A DNA stretch of 64,000 nucleotides from Paraphysoderma sedebokerense. Its lineage: Eukaryota; Blastocladiomycota; Physodermatomycetes; Physodermatales; Physodermataceae. The stretch is taken from assembly GCA_025602915.1 (NCBI GenBank), contig JAHLJZ010000059.1, forward strand, positions 62,001 through 126,000. The letters run 5' to 3'. A model generated the notes under the pieces. The model made no database searches and was not told where the DNA came from. It worked only from the letters and a program-made list of their open reading frames with translations. This document shows positions 23,771 to 37,048 of the stretch, piece after piece; position 1 is the stretch's first letter, and every line of letters starts with the position of its first letter. The position numbers and the translations under genes were made by a program.

Positions 23771-25084
23771 ATGATGTTCTCTATGTTTGCTTTATTAGCA
23801 TCGCTTCAAATTTTGTTCGATGTCACGTATTCCGCTGGCGTAAATATTTTCGAAGGTATGTAATTTTGATGCAGGTTTGAACAATTTATGGAATATGATC
23901 TATTTTTTCTGGTCATTACTAATGAAAGTCACTCAGTTCCTGCTATGCAGGAGTATATCAAAGAACTGGAGTCGATTGATGTGAAGAAATTCGGGTTTTC
24001 TTCTGTCTCGGAGACCGGTAATTTCACCGTTAAGAATTTGGCTGGATACAAAACTTTGAACCAGCAGGAGATTTACAATGCTCAAATTTGGGCCAAGGTG
24101 CGTTGAGACAATATTTTATTCTATCTCGCCAAAACTGGGGGCATTAACTGAATAATTAAATTTGGAAAATCGTAGTATGCTGGTGCTGCCTATTGTGTGA
24201 ATGATAACACCATCCGAAGTTGGAGTTGTGGTGCCCATTGTCGCGATGGAACTGAAGGAACAACCGTAAAACAGGTTTTTTATGCTCCTCAGAGCGCAAC
24301 AAGAGGTAGTTCAATTTTTTTGCATAAATTCTTTGCTGTAGCATTTGATTTATTGATATCTGATATTACAAATAATAGGTTACGTTGCGACGAATCCGAA
24401 CCAGAATGCAATCGTGTTAAGTTTCAGAGGCTCCATACATCCATTGAACTGGATCAATGATGTTGTTTTTACCACTGTTCCGTTAGCTACAAATACTGGT
24501 GTTCCTAATTTGAGTGTTCACCGTGGATTTCAAAACACATTCGAGCCAGTTAGGAGTGTAGTTTTGCAAGAAATCCGAACCTTGATGCAGCAAAACCCTA
24601 CTTATACTGTCCATGTCACAGGGCATTCTTTGGGTACGTAAATATTTCCCCATGCTCCTTTCCATTAACTGTATGTCGATTAGTATTGACAAGAGCGATT
24701 GGATGTTTAGGTGGAGCTGTCGCAAACTTGGCTGCCCTCGCACTGAAAACTGAACTCAGTTTACCTGACGATAAACTTGTATTGCACACTTTCGCGGCCC
24801 CAAGAACAGGAGATGATAAATTCGCTGATTATCTAACTTCTCAAGGTTTCCAGCAGTACCGCTACGTAAATCAAAACGACATCGTACCTGGACTTCCACC
24901 CAGATTCACCTTTTCTTACAAACATGCGTCGCCTGAAATTTGGTTCCAAAATTCACAAGCATATGTTTGTGATAAATCACTCCCAGAAGAAGATCCTTCT
25001 TGTTCGGTTTCTACCGGTATTTCAGTTAGTGCTTTAGACCATCTAAGAATGTTTAATACTGTAGTATTTGGTCCCTTCTGTTGA
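23771..25084 (+). CDS. Secreted class 3 lipase
   Basis: Alpha/beta-hydrolase of the fungal lipase class 3 family, probably an extracellular triacylglycerol or related esterase. Exons 23771-23855, 23937-24097, 24176-24305, 24379-24633 and 24711-25084 join to 334 aa. A signal peptide covers the first ~22 residues. NAIVLSFRGS is the conserved strand before the lid, and VTGHSLGGAVANLAA is the nucleophile elbow with the catalytic Ser. HTFAAPRTGDDKFAD supplies the likely catalytic Asp, and SALDHLRMF the His. The GHSLGGA motif is split by intron 4. The triad looks complete, so an active enzyme is expected. Confidence 0.93.
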
Positions 25085-25655
25085 TCAGAACACCCCTTTT
25101 CTTTGTTTCCTAATTCTGTTCGTATGAGCCTTAATTTAATGCGTTTTCTGTCAAGGTACTATTAATGTATCTGTGGCCATTTGCTCATATAATCTAATGA
25201 TAATTAATTTTGTATCATCCTGTGAATAAGTTATTACCACTGAAGTAGTCATTCTGAGAATGATTACCAGACATATTGATTATGTGTATTATACCGTTGT
25301 AATAGTCAGCTTATAACTGTATTTTAAAATATGCTACTTTATATATATTCGCATGTTATTAGATGCAATATCCCGTCCCACACAGCGCCAAGATGAATTA
25401 TTGTAAGACAAAGATTTATATCAATGAAAAAGGGTTTTGCTTTTTACTGTCTGATCCATACTACTAAGTTTGCAGCATCTGCCCATTTAGAGGTCATCTT
25501 GACGTATCGCCTCAATACAAAATTTGACTACGTTGCATTTTCAAACCACATGAATCATTATAAGCTTCTTGAAGAGGTTTGGTACAGTTCATACACTTTT
25601 TTATCATCATGATTGCCTGAGTATGTCCATTGCGTCAGAATGTATGGACCTATAA
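25085..25655. other. Intergenic between convergent genes
   Basis: About 570 bp, AT-rich, between the lipase stop and the antiporter stop. No gene seen. Confidence 0.5.
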
Positions 25656-27328
25656 TTATGCAGCACAATGACAATGTGGGCAGTCTGAAGATAAATTATA
25701 TTTAGAGTAAATTTTTGAAAATACTGTCGCAGTCAACCCATGGAATAAAACAGATGAGAGTGCAATATATGACACGATGATAAAAATATCATCGTTCTCA
25801 AGTTCTTCATGGATGATTGCTGAATAGTAAACTGTTAGAAACGAGGGAATCAGTCAGTCATGCATTCAATACTTACTCTGTTATGGTCGAAATTGTACTC
25901 ACGAGCTGCAACTCCGACTGGACCAAACCAACCGACAAATAAACCTTGCTTCCAATTACAACAACCGTTTTTCATCCATCCATGAAATCCAATTTTTGGC
26001 ATGACACCACAAATGAACACCTGAGGAATTCTTCTCAACCCAGAAGCAATGACAAACGCGCTAAAAATTGATAATTTCCCGACACCCAATTCTCCAAATC
26101 CATTCCAGGGAATGATGGTTCCGAAGTAAACAAAGAATATTACAACGGTGAATAAATCAATGGCTTCTTGAACTTTGTGCTCATCGTGTAGTGTGCGGAA
26201 TGAGGAAGTGGTACTATTGAATGTAAATGATAATGATGCCACGAATACCCCGAGAATATCGTTGCCGCCTTTAAATTTTTAAGTCCGTGATTAACTGCAC
26301 AAGATCAAAACTATCAGGATTAGATTGAAATAATAAGCCTACCCATTAATCCGATGACAGATAAAACTAGAAATGATAGTGCGATAGTGTACACTAAGAA
26401 GGTTGCATTATCGATCGTTTTATGTTTCTCGGCAATCTCGTATGCTCGAGCTGCTAAAAATCCGAGCACATACGCCACAAGGCAAGACAGCAGAATCTAC
26501 GAAAAAAAATTGAAGATATTCAGTTCTAAGAGATAGTCGTGTAATTCTTTAAATAGTGGACAAACCTGATATGCCCAAACCCAGTAAAACCATTTCGCCC
26601 AAGCATGCCCAAAGCTGTACTCACCTTGACCAGCTTTGACCAAGAAGATTCCCAAGAAGACCATTGGGTATGCAGCTCCATCATTTATGCTACTTTCGGC
26701 TTGCAGCAGGTTACGCATTGAAGCAGGAATATGGTTCCTTGCGAATCGACCTCTGACGATCGAGGATGAAAGGACTGGATCCGTCGGAGTGACGCAAGCC
26801 CCAACAACTAGTGCCGATAGCCAGTCGATATATGGATGGAGGAAAGCGAAAGCGTAGGCTGCCGATGACATCCACATGAGCGGCATAACTGGGTTGACCG
26901 GCACAAGGGAGAATAGATTACAATTAATCGCTGGAGGCAATGAGGATTGAAAGTATTGCAGTTATCTAATTACCTAATCCAACAAATACTGCAATCGCTT
27001 TCCACCCACCGTAATTTCTTTTTCCATCTTCGGCTTCTCCATTCCACCAAGTCTTTGGCAGCTGAAGGCCCGAGCTCATCAGTTGAAGGGCGATCGAAAG
27101 TCTAGTCAACTCTCGCAACCAAGAAAAATTTGTTCCAATCAAGTCGGAATGACTGAATATCAAGCCGGCCCCAATGGGACCAATAACAATGCCGATACTA
27201 ACAGCGAAAATTGCGTCGCTGATGTAGACATACTTTCGGAGATAATGCCCTAGTAGTCCCAAAAAGATGAAAAGACCACCGATAATCGTGTAAATCCCAT
27301 TCAACCTGTCTTCATTGATATCTGACAT
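25656..27328 (-). CDS. Fungal-type Na+/H+ antiporter (Nha1/Sod2-like CPA1)
   Basis: Plasma-membrane cation/proton exchanger. Exons 27328-26974, 26888-26566, 26496-26343, 26268-25903 and 25831-25656 join to 457 aa. It has about 12 hydrophobic segments. VVGACVTPTDPVLSSSIV and LQAESSINDGAAYP are the two discontinuous-helix signatures, and the ND pair is the ion-binding aspartate site. VYFGTIIPWNGF and GWFGPVGVAALYYS are typical of the Nha1/Sod2 group. The short last exon (25831-25656) completes the transmembrane core and ends in a Cys/His-rich tail (CPHCHCAA). The long cytoplasmic tail of yeast Nha1 is missing, so it is closer in size to S. pombe Sod2. Confidence 0.92.
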
Positions 27329-27971
27329 TTTAATTTTTCAGATCTGATTAAATTGGAATTGCAGAAGGACTCAAATTGCTTGTTGTCCGGAAGAAACATC
27401 AAAGAAAAGAATTTGTGTGAGGAGAGATTTGAATTTTGGGGACAGACGACGGACACAGAGGTCGCAACAAGCGATGACGTCATTGAAGAAACAGGCGGTA
27501 TGGAAAGTAAAGGCAAAGATTTGCGAATGAGGAATAAATAAATCACGATTTGAATTAAATATCTGATGGTTTTATTAGCTCAAGTTATATTTCGACCATT
27601 TGATTTGATTATGAGAATAGAATTTGGCATATCGCAGTTTGGATGAATCAAAGAGATTTCGCGGCGTCCACTTCTAAATTGGCCGAAAAACAAATGAATT
27701 ATTCAAACAGTACTTTATATGACTAGTTTACATCAGTTGCATTGCTCAGTTATAGAGTAATCACTAATAATGATCAAAATAAAAAATGAAATATAATATA
27801 ATCATTAATTTATCCCAGTGGGACAACGGTACAGGGTGACGCCCTTCCTTCCAAATTGACTGAACAGGGCGTTCTTTCCGCATCCATCGAATTATATATT
27901 GGACACATTTGGAAATATTGCTTCTTTATATACTCTCATTGCCTTAGAATTCAGCACATTATAAGTCAAAG
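27329..27971. other. Divergent intergenic region
   Basis: About 640 bp between the antiporter start (-) and the UAP1 start (+). Two overlapping antisense open stretches (27301-27546) carry no recognisable signal. It should hold both promoters. Confidence 0.5.
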
Positions 27972-29768
27972 ATGTCGCAGTCATACGAAAAACTCCATGC
28001 TCTGTACAAAGATGCCAAACAGGACCATGTTTTCACGTTTTACGATTCGCTTTCCGCCAGTCAGAAGGAGGAGCTTTTGGGACAACTCGCTTCCGTTGAT
28101 CCCCATAGAGTGAATCGTATTTTTGAGAAGGGTTTGTATTCATTCAATACGTTTGAGGTCAAACTTCTAGATAAAGTTTTGTTGTGAATTGGTGACGTCT
28201 GATTTAGGCACGATGAACACAACGTCAAAAATTTGCCGTCGCATGTGTTATTAACTAGCTGTTTATCTATATGGTGAATAAAAACAAATACAGCAATGTC
28301 CACACCTCCAATCGACCCCGCCAACCTCAAGATTGAGCCGCTCCCAACTTCCTCGTTCGATACAACTATCGATGCCGCGCAATCTAAAGTTCAACAGTGG
28401 TATGAAACTGGTCTTGCCGCCATTCAATCCAACTCTGTTGCCGTGATTCTTCTCGCAGGTGGACAAGGAACGAGACTCGGCTCATCCGCACCGAAAGGAT
28501 GTTATGATGTCGGATTGCATAGCCATAAAAGTTTGTTCCAAATTCAAGGGGAACGTATTATCAAATTGCAAAAAATTGCGGAGCAACGGAACAAAGATGG
28601 GAAAGCCGTTGTCATTCCTTGGTTTGTTATGGTCAGTGGACCTACTAGAAAGGACACCGAGAAGTTCTTTGAAGGAAACAATTATTTTGGCTTGAAAAAG
28701 GAGAATGTTGTATTCTTTGAGCAAGGTTTGTGCTATCCCTGTCGCGCTTCTGGTGTTTCGACAATCTGTAGCTCTGTTTATCGCTATGATACTGGGATCA
28801 GACATGGTTTCTTACCGTCATTTTGTAAACTTTCAGGTACTCTTCCCGCCATGACTCTCTCAGGGCAAATGTTCTTGGAAAACAAACAATCTGTGAGTTC
28901 TTTATGATGCTAAACATCTTTTGATCTGAATGTTTAATCTGATCTCATGGTTGACAACTCTGCATTGCAGCTCGCGCTTTCCCCCGACGGTAATGGCGGC
29001 ATTTATTCTGCTTTACGATCTCCGCTCTCTCCCAACTCAAAAGAGACTCCACTCACTAAACTGACGTCCTTGAAAATCAAGCATATCCACCTTTACTGTG
29101 TTGACAACATTCTTGTTCGAGTTGCTGATCCTGTTTTCATCGGATACTGCATTCAATCTCAAGCTGAATGTGGTGCCAAAGTAGTGAGAAAAACGGAACC
29201 ACTCGAACCTGTCGGAATCATTTGTAAGCGAAACGGTGAATTCGGTGTAGTAGAATACTCTGAGATTCCACCTGTCATGGCAGAAGAACGTAATCCAGAT
29301 GGCACATTAATCTACAGAGCCGGAAACATCGCCAACCATTACTACAGCTTAGACTTTTTAAAACACATTTCGACAGAAGAATTCGAAAACAAATTGCCTT
29401 ACCATATCGCTAGAAAGAAGATTCCTACTGTTGATTACTCTACCGGGGAACCGTTCAAACCAGAAATTCCCAACGGTATTAAGTTAGAATTGTTCGTCTT
29501 TGATGTGTTCCCTTTCTGCAAGAATCTTGCAGTGTTGGAGGTCGATAGAAAGCACGAATTTTCGCCATTGAAGAACAAGAAAGGAAGTAATAATGATTCT
29601 GAAGAGACTTGTCGGGCTGATATATATAGAGTTTGCAAGGAATGGGTAGAGAAAGTCGGCGGAAAGGTTGAAAACGATGTAGAGATTAGTCCCCTTGTGA
29701 GTTACGGAGGGGAGGGCTTAGAAGGATTGAAGGGCAAGAGTGTGAGCGGACATGTTGACAAAATCTAA
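27972..29768 (+). CDS. UAP1: UDP-N-acetylglucosamine pyrophosphorylase
   Basis: Makes UDP-GlcNAc from UTP and GlcNAc-1-phosphate, the donor for chitin, N-glycans and GPI anchors. Exons 27972-28131, 28294-28725, 28837-28892 and 28971-29768 join to 481 aa, the family length. The nucleotide-binding loop reads LLAGGQGTRLGSSAPKG; VMVSGPTRKDT and SPDGNGGIYSAL are further hallmarks, and the C-terminal segment has ELFVFDVFPF. The first exon is a short helical extension (SYEKLHALYKDAKQDHVF) also seen in other eukaryotic members. The yeast orthologue is QRI1. Confidence 0.96.
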
Positions 29769-30044
29769 CTCTTCCACTATGTTGTATTAGATGTCTATAT
29801 ATGTGGTTGTTCGTATGGATATAAATACAAAACCATCATCACCTTTTTGGTCAGTTCTGATTTTAATTTAATTCCGCGTACTTGAACATGGAACTTTTAA
29901 ACCATTGAACTCGCTTTACAAAATAAATCCATCATCCTCGAAAGCACAGTATCAGATTATACAGCGATAGTTTTATCTATATACTGCGACGTATATTCTA
30001 TTGTTTAATTCAGTTTCAGTGATACTCGTAATAAAATACGGACG

Positions 30045-33000
30045 ATGGAACCGCTCTCCGACGCTGACAAGGTTCGTACTGTTGCGATTTCAACCTACTT
30101 TTAATCGGTATCGTCTAGACTATAGTCTTACTGATTGTATTTGTTTTCATGACTATAAAATAATATCAGATTAGGGCCAAGAGACTAGCCAAATTATCCT
30201 CATCGAATACATCGGCCGCACCTGCTTCGTCGTCCTCATCTGCCGAATCGGCTTCAAACAACCCATCTACCGTTTCTCAGCAATCAATCTCTCAAAACCC
30301 ATTTCAGAAGCTATCGCCATCGTCTTCATCGGCAGTTTCTTCATCAGCTGCACAATCCACGCCAACAGCTACTGCCACGTCATCTTCAGCTATATCGAGT
30401 TCAAAATCAACTGTTCCTTCTTCAATTTCTACCTCAGTTTCCGCAAAATCGTCATCCTCCGACATTTTCAACGACAAGTCGACATCTACTCCCACCCCTT
30501 CGTCGTCCGGAACTCCAAAACCAAAGAGGACTCCCGAAGAATGGCAAAATGATGCAGTTGGTCGCATATTAATGGTTTCATTGGTACCAGAGGGTCAAGG
30601 AAATGGGGTGGTATACTTGAAAGATCTGACAGAAGAAATAGATGGAGAAAGAGGAGGTGGTGGTGACGGTTTGTATTCCCCTCTCGTCGTTGTGCATTTG
30701 AATCGGTCCAACTGCTTCGGTGGCTGAAGATGTATCCAGCAAATTTGACGAGGGACTAGTACAACTTGGTTTTACAAAATCGCTACTAAGATTTTTAATT
30801 TCAAATCGTTGACATTATTTTAGTCTATTACCACCCAACCACTGGACTACCCTTGATTACGCAGTCTCTTGTCGATCGAGTCTTGCTGTCGCGTTTATCG
30901 TTACCTGAAAATTCTCAGGATGGACAACCCTCCTTATTCGAATACTTGTTGGGATGCTGGAAACGATGTGTTGATGTGAAACGGGGCGTAAGTAGCAGAA
31001 TCAAGGTATGGGATCCAACCAACCTCGTCTTGCGAAATTGGCTTTCATCAATCGGAGGTTTAATAAATTATGTGTTGCATCTTTTGATTAGGATTCATCT
31101 ACACTAGCCGAACGTATTCCAATTCTCGATCACACCCGGTCTCTTATTGTTTCTTACGCTGGATTAGTCCTCCAAATGCCAGATATGTTCCCTCAAGCGC
31201 AAAAGATTCAGGAATTAGGGTCGTCGGTGATGTTACCCTTGCTCCTCAGTAACGATCCCGACGGAGAAAACGGTGTCCCGGACGATTTTTTGAATGAGAT
31301 CGCAGGTAGATTCGAAAGTGAAGGTTTAGATGAAATGCTACGAGGGGTTATCAATGGATTGTGCTCGGAAATGAGGACAAAAGGGATATTGAAAGACTGG
31401 ATGAGCGTCTTCAGGGTCAGTTAATCAATTTCGACTTTAATCTTAAAAATAATTTATATTTAATGTTGTTGCTTTTTTCCGAAGGTGCTGTCGCGATTGA
31501 TTTCCATTAAACCCATCGCTGCAGTTCTCACAACTTTACCCAACTTTTGTCCACCTGGATTGCCACCTCGAGCGTTCGAAGTGGCTACCATATTGGGCCC
31601 ATTTTTAAGGACTTCGGTGTTTCCTGAAGAAGATGTAAGCTCATTTATGTTTCCACTTTGTACTTTGTGCCTCAGTCGGCGTCGATTGTCTGTATTCTTA
31701 AGATCTGTTGTGTTTTAACATTGATGTACTAGCCGTCTGTCGCTCAGACAATTTTCCCTTCACCGCTCGACCGACCAGCGATCGATCACAATTCCGGCGT
31801 TCTTACACTCCGGCAATCACTGTCTTTGGTGCAAAGCAACCTCTACAATCTTATATTCACACTCATCAAAACTTCACCCGAAGTGCGGGAGTCTGTGTTG
31901 TTTTATTTCGCTGAGTCGGTGAAGAAGAACGAAAAGAGAGGCATGATGCAATTTGATAGAAATACAGTCAGTGGAGACGGATTCATGATCAATACCGGCG
32001 TGGTGGGGTTGAAATTATGTGAACCGTTCATGGATCCGCCGTTTGGGAAGGTTTGCAGAGTATTCCTTTGTTCGAGCTATATTTATCACTTGCTTTAGTT
32101 TACTGATGGTTGTGGCTCCTAGATACACTTGATTGACTTGGATTACTTCCGCAATTCCTCAAGATTGGACATATCAAAGGATACAAAGATGAACGCGACG
32201 CAAGAAGAGTCGGATAAGTATTACGCCAAATCAGAGAGTACTTCTGGATCGCCTGGTTTGTGTGATTACTAGTACTATTGCTATTCTAGCTACTTACGTT
32301 CATTTTTTAATTTCTCTATATCCTCACTTCGCTCAAACGCCAGCCAACTTTGTGTCGGACTCATTTTATATTACGTTATCGTTGATGCATTACGGTCTGG
32401 TTAGATGTTTTACCCAATACTCCGGATTTATACGAGATCTGAGTGAAATAATGAAAGAATATGAAAAGATGAAAGCTCAGAAGGCATCCTGGGCCGGGGT
32501 TAGCGTCATTATTTTTTTTCCGTTTTTGAAGTTTTTCTGTGCTCTGATCGTCGACAATTCCGTTCATATACGATACATGATAGTCTCCGCAACAAGCAAT
32601 GAATGAAGCCTTGCTGGCCCGAGTCAAAACTCAGGTCGAAGCGATGGCGTCTCGAAAATTCTGTCTCGATTCCCAACTTTTAGACGAAAAATTGTTGAAC
32701 GACGTCATGAGATTCTATAATCTTGTTGTCACGGTATTAATTCGCCTAATTACGAAAGATCACGGCGTTGATTACCCAAAAGACAAGTCGAAACTTGTAT
32801 TACCGTTGCCTTCCTCGTCTTCCGCAAGTGGGGCATCTGATTCCGGATCCACATCTGCTACCGGTATGGAGGTGGATAGCGGAGCGGAGATACAAGATAA
32901 GAATCTGAGATTTAAGATGTTGCCAGAATGGGTGTTGGAAGATGTAGTTGAATTTTGGCTCTTCTTGTTGAGGTATCAAGGCGATGTTGTTTTACGCAGT

Positions 33001-34801
33001 GCGTTGGGTATAACTATGTTGGATGAGTTTGTCAGTTTGGCGATGGTCATTTTAATGAATCCAGGGCTCGTGAAAAATCCTTATTTGAAATCGAAGTTAG
33101 TCGAGGTAAGATTGTAGTTTCGTCTTCGAGGTTTTCTGTGTCTTGGTTTAACTAGGGTTTCTAAATTCCTGGTATTGTAGGTATTGTTTTACTTTACATT
33201 ACCTACCCGAACTAGCCAATCTCCATTTTCGTCAGTCTTTTCAACCCATCAACTTTCCCGATCGTACTTGATCTCCTCGTTGATGTCATTTTGGATTGAC
33301 GTGGAACAAACTGGACTGTCCTCACAATTCTACGATAAATTCAACATCCGTTACAACATTTCCCAGATTTTTGAGTGCGTATGGAGTGACCCCTGGTTCA
33401 AAGAAATGTTCAAAAAAGAGGCAGCAAAAGAAAAAGGAACGGGAATGGAAATGGGCAAGTTTGTTCGGTTCGTGAATTTGTTGATTAATGATACGACGTA
33501 TCTGTTGGATGAGAGTTTGAAGAAGTTGAGTGAAATTTTCAAGTTGCAAGTTGAAATGGATGATGTTGCGAAATGGCAGAGTCAGAGTCAGGTTTGCTAT
33601 TTCCTTTCCACCCATTAATTGCTTTAACATTTTGAGATTGACGTATTTCTATTGTTCATTGTAATTTTTTTAGCAATACCGAAGCGAAAAAGAGTCCACC
33701 CTGAGACAATGCGAGCGACAAGCGCAATCTTATATGTCTCTCGGAAATGAAACCGTTCATTTGTTGTCTTACTTGACGACTGAGATTGTCGAGCCATTCT
33801 TGTCTGGTGAAATCATTGATCGATTTGTCGCTATGTTGGATTACAATTTGAATATGTTGGTTGGTCCAAAATGTACTGAATTGAAGGTTTGTCATCATAG
33901 TCTTCGCAGCTATTTTCTTGTTTCTAGTTTCGGTAGTAATTTAACTTTGAACGCGACTCTCCATCAGGTTAAAAATCCCGAGAAATACCGATTCCAACCG
34001 AAACAATTACTGTCTGAATTGATTGATATATACCTCCATTTGTCGCCGCGACAAGAATTTGTTGTGTCTGTAGCGAAAGACGGTAGATCGTATCGAAAAG
34101 AGTTGTTTCAAAAAGCTGCAGGTGTTATGGTTAAAACTGGAATGAAGAGTTCGGTGAGTTTTGAGTTTTCTTGGGTCTTTTGGTGTTTTTTGAGCCAAAC
34201 AGCATGACAATGCGTTTAATTAACGAAATATCCTTCATTCTTAATCTCCTTGATTAATTGGATTCTTTATCTTTATTTCAACAGAGCGATATAAGTCAAT
34301 TAGCTTCGTTTGTGGATCGAATCGAGCAAGTAATTCAATCCGAGTTGGTGAATGAAGAAGAGTTGGGAGAAATTCCAGAGGAATTCCTTGGTAATTATTT
34401 TACTTTGATATCTATGTATGAAAGTTCTTTTCGAGTTAACATATATCCACTAGATCCGTTAATGTATACTCTTATGGAGGATCCAGTGACACTTCCGACT
34501 TCGGGGGTCACGGTTGATCGAAGTACGATTAAAAGCCATTTACTGAGTGACACGCACGATCCGTTTAATCGACAGCCATTGTCTATTGAAATGGTTGTAG
34601 ACAGTAAGTGTTATGGGTTTTACTGTTTTTAGCTTTCGTAGAATTTATCTGCGAGATGGAATCAGTCAGCCATTAACTTGAGCATCTTGCTATTGACATT
34701 TAGATACGGAATTGAAGGCCAAGATTGAAGAGTTTAAAGCTCAAGCCAAAAACCGCGGCAAAGGAAAGTCAAGAGATACAGATGCCATGGATTTATCCTA
34801 A
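30045..34801 (+). CDS. UFD2: Ubiquitin conjugation factor E4 (U-box)
   Basis: Elongates ubiquitin chains on Cdc48-bound substrates. Fifteen exons join in frame to about 1,157 aa: 30045-30071, 30170-30668, 30824-31005, 31092-31415, 31485-31634, 31733-32050, 32123-32255, 32344-32498, 32584-33105, 33181-33591, 33674-33886, 33968-34153, 34285-34390, 34454-34603, 34704-34801. The first exon is only nine codons. A Ser-rich disordered N-terminus is followed by the helical Ufd2 core, with [15 protein letters not shown] and MINLL-type helices. The C-terminal U-box begins [18 protein letters not shown], with [11 protein letters not shown] closing it. The end of exon 3 is ambiguous (GTAAGT at 30988 or GTATGG at 31006; both keep frame). 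Confidence 0.94.
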
Positions 34802-35065
34802 GTTTTCTAAATTTCTCTGGGCGTGCGATGCAATCTCTACTGCTTGTAACATACATTGAGACTGTTTTGCGATCAATTCGCCAAAGTGCTTTCAACAATA
34901 AAAATCATTTCCCATACTATATGATGTATAGATCGATATACATACAGTTCCCGTTCACAGGCAGTTCACCAGGTTCACAGTTGAGTTTAATTCGCTGGCG
35001 TTCCCTTGCCGGCGTCATCACATCCAAAGCAGACGCAGAATACAAAAGATATAGCATAACGAAGA

Positions 35066-36432
35066 ATGACCGATCCCAAGGAAGCATCCAAGCCAGAGAC
35101 TCACGACGACGGGGTATGTTGCCGCTAGCTGCTGTTTGGTGTCGCAGATGGATTGCCATCGGATGGATGGATACTTTGTGTGGATTCCGCTGTTGGATGG
35201 ATGGGGACGTGGCCCGTTGTGTTGAAATGTCGAATTCAGTTGATCTCTGTTGAATTGCAAGTCAGGAGGGAAGAATTTGGAGGCGATAGTGTGCAATGGA
35301 GGTCAGACTAGTCACAAAGTGTATAAAGTCTTGGAATTAATGGTCTCTCTATATGTTTCTTTTCAATTCTTTGTGTTGTCTTGCGCTGTCGTGTTTGTGA
35401 TTTGTTGTTTTACGATCGATTTCGTCAAATTCGATTTATTCTTTACGACATCATCCTTCTCCATTCAACACTGATAAAACGATGATTCGCTATTCGATAA
35501 CGATTTGCCAATCCAAATTTGAACTTCCGATCGATTCTGGCTTCGGATAGGCCGAAGAAGTCGTTGCATCCCCTGATGTTCATTTTGAACCGGTCATTAA
35601 ATTAGATCAAGTTGAAGTGAAGACACATGAAGAAGATGAACAAGTTCTATTCAAAATGTACGTTTAGACTTGCTAGTGCAACTTTCTCGGATATGAGTTG
35701 AACTGACATGCATCGTGCTCACCATACTATTACGTGCCCTCGTTCGTCTGTATCATACTCAGGCGTTCCAAAATGTTCCGTTTCGATAAAACAAATAATG
35801 AATGGAAAGAACGTGGAACCGGAGATGTTCGTCTACTTTTACACAAAGAACATGCCAAAGTTAGATTAGTCATGAGACGAGAGAAGACACACAAAGTTTG
35901 CGCCAACCACTACCGTATGTTGACTTTCATCCTTGGAATCTGTAATACATTTACGGCGACAGAAAACAAGTATAATTGATGGTTATTCTCTCTTATGTGT
36001 AGTTACCGATGACATGGAACTATCACCAAACGTGGGATCAGACAGGTCATGGGTGTGGAATGTGGCTGCTGACTTTGCCGATGGTGAAGCCAAACAAGAA
36101 CTATTGGCCATTCGATTTGCGAACTCTGAAAGTACGTTACTCGATATCTCATGACTCGTATCTTCAGGCCCGGTTTCACGATAAGTTTAACTGACATCAT
36201 CAATATAGACGCTCAGAAATTCAAAGCCAAATTCGAGGAAGCGAGAGAATGGAATAGTGATTTGACCTCAGGCAAAAAGAAGAAGGGCGATGCCAGTCAA
36301 CCTAAACCGGACGCTGACGCTGCTGACTCGAAACCCGAAGAAGGATCAGCAAAGAAAGCCAAAGATGATGCTGCTGCCAAGAAGGATGACGACAAGAAAG
36401 AGGAAAAGTCGGAAGCTTCTGCTGAGAAGTAA
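35066..36432 (+). CDS. YRB1: Ran-binding protein 1
   Basis: Cytoplasmic co-factor that stimulates RanGTP hydrolysis to release nuclear export complexes. Exons 35066-35113, 35551-35657, 35763-35914, 36003-36131 and 36209-36432 join to 219 aa. The Ran-binding domain reads [29 protein letters not shown] and [15 protein letters not shown], matching RanBP1 closely. The C-terminal tail is a highly charged Lys/Asp/Glu/Ala repeat. The first intron (35114-35550, 437 bp) is five to six times longer than the others, and I could not find exons or elements in it. Confidence 0.94.
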
Positions 36433-37048
36433 TATATTCTAGCAAGAAACAGACTAGTGGAAAAAGAAGTGTTGTGTATATTTGATTGTACGATTTACCA
36501 AAGGGTTTAATTGTGACATAAGCAGAAGAGTGCAGATACATTTGTAATGAAAACCAAAGAATCAAGAATTAAGCCCGGTGTTTTGCTGAGCTTGATTTGT
36601 AATTAAAACGATGAAAAGAAAAACCAACTTAATACTCTAACATTGCATTTTGATTCAGTACGCACACCGGTCCCGGCATTGAAGACTAGTCCAAACGGCC
36701 GCATACAGTTAGCATTGCTTCAAGACCTAGATTTATCAGCGTTCTCGTTGACATATAATAACGGTTCTCACATTCATTCTATGCAAAATCGTTTTATTAC
36801 ACCGATCATTGATACTACTAGATGTTCAGAATCAAAACCTGGGTTGTCTCTATCACCTTACCGCTAAGCAGTTCAAAGTCTCTCGGAAGGCAACACAATC
36901 CCATTCTTTCCAAAAAAGGTATTCAAAAGAATAGTGTTCCGCCTCATCTTATTTTTTCAAACCGAACGCCATCCTCCTTAACCGAGCTTACGATTCGTAA
37001 CGCACTTTTTACACTTCCTCTCCAAAAATTATCATATCCGATAAATGT
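36433..37048. other. Intergenic between convergent YRB1 and LSM1
   Basis: About 620 bp. Open stretches on + here and over LSM1 are shadows. No gene seen. Confidence 0.5.

Noticed and set aside
34225-34250. ATATCCTT inside a UFD2 intron as a second U12 donor
   Set aside because: The intron's outer GT-AG sites already give a continuous reading frame; the internal motif is not at an exon edge.
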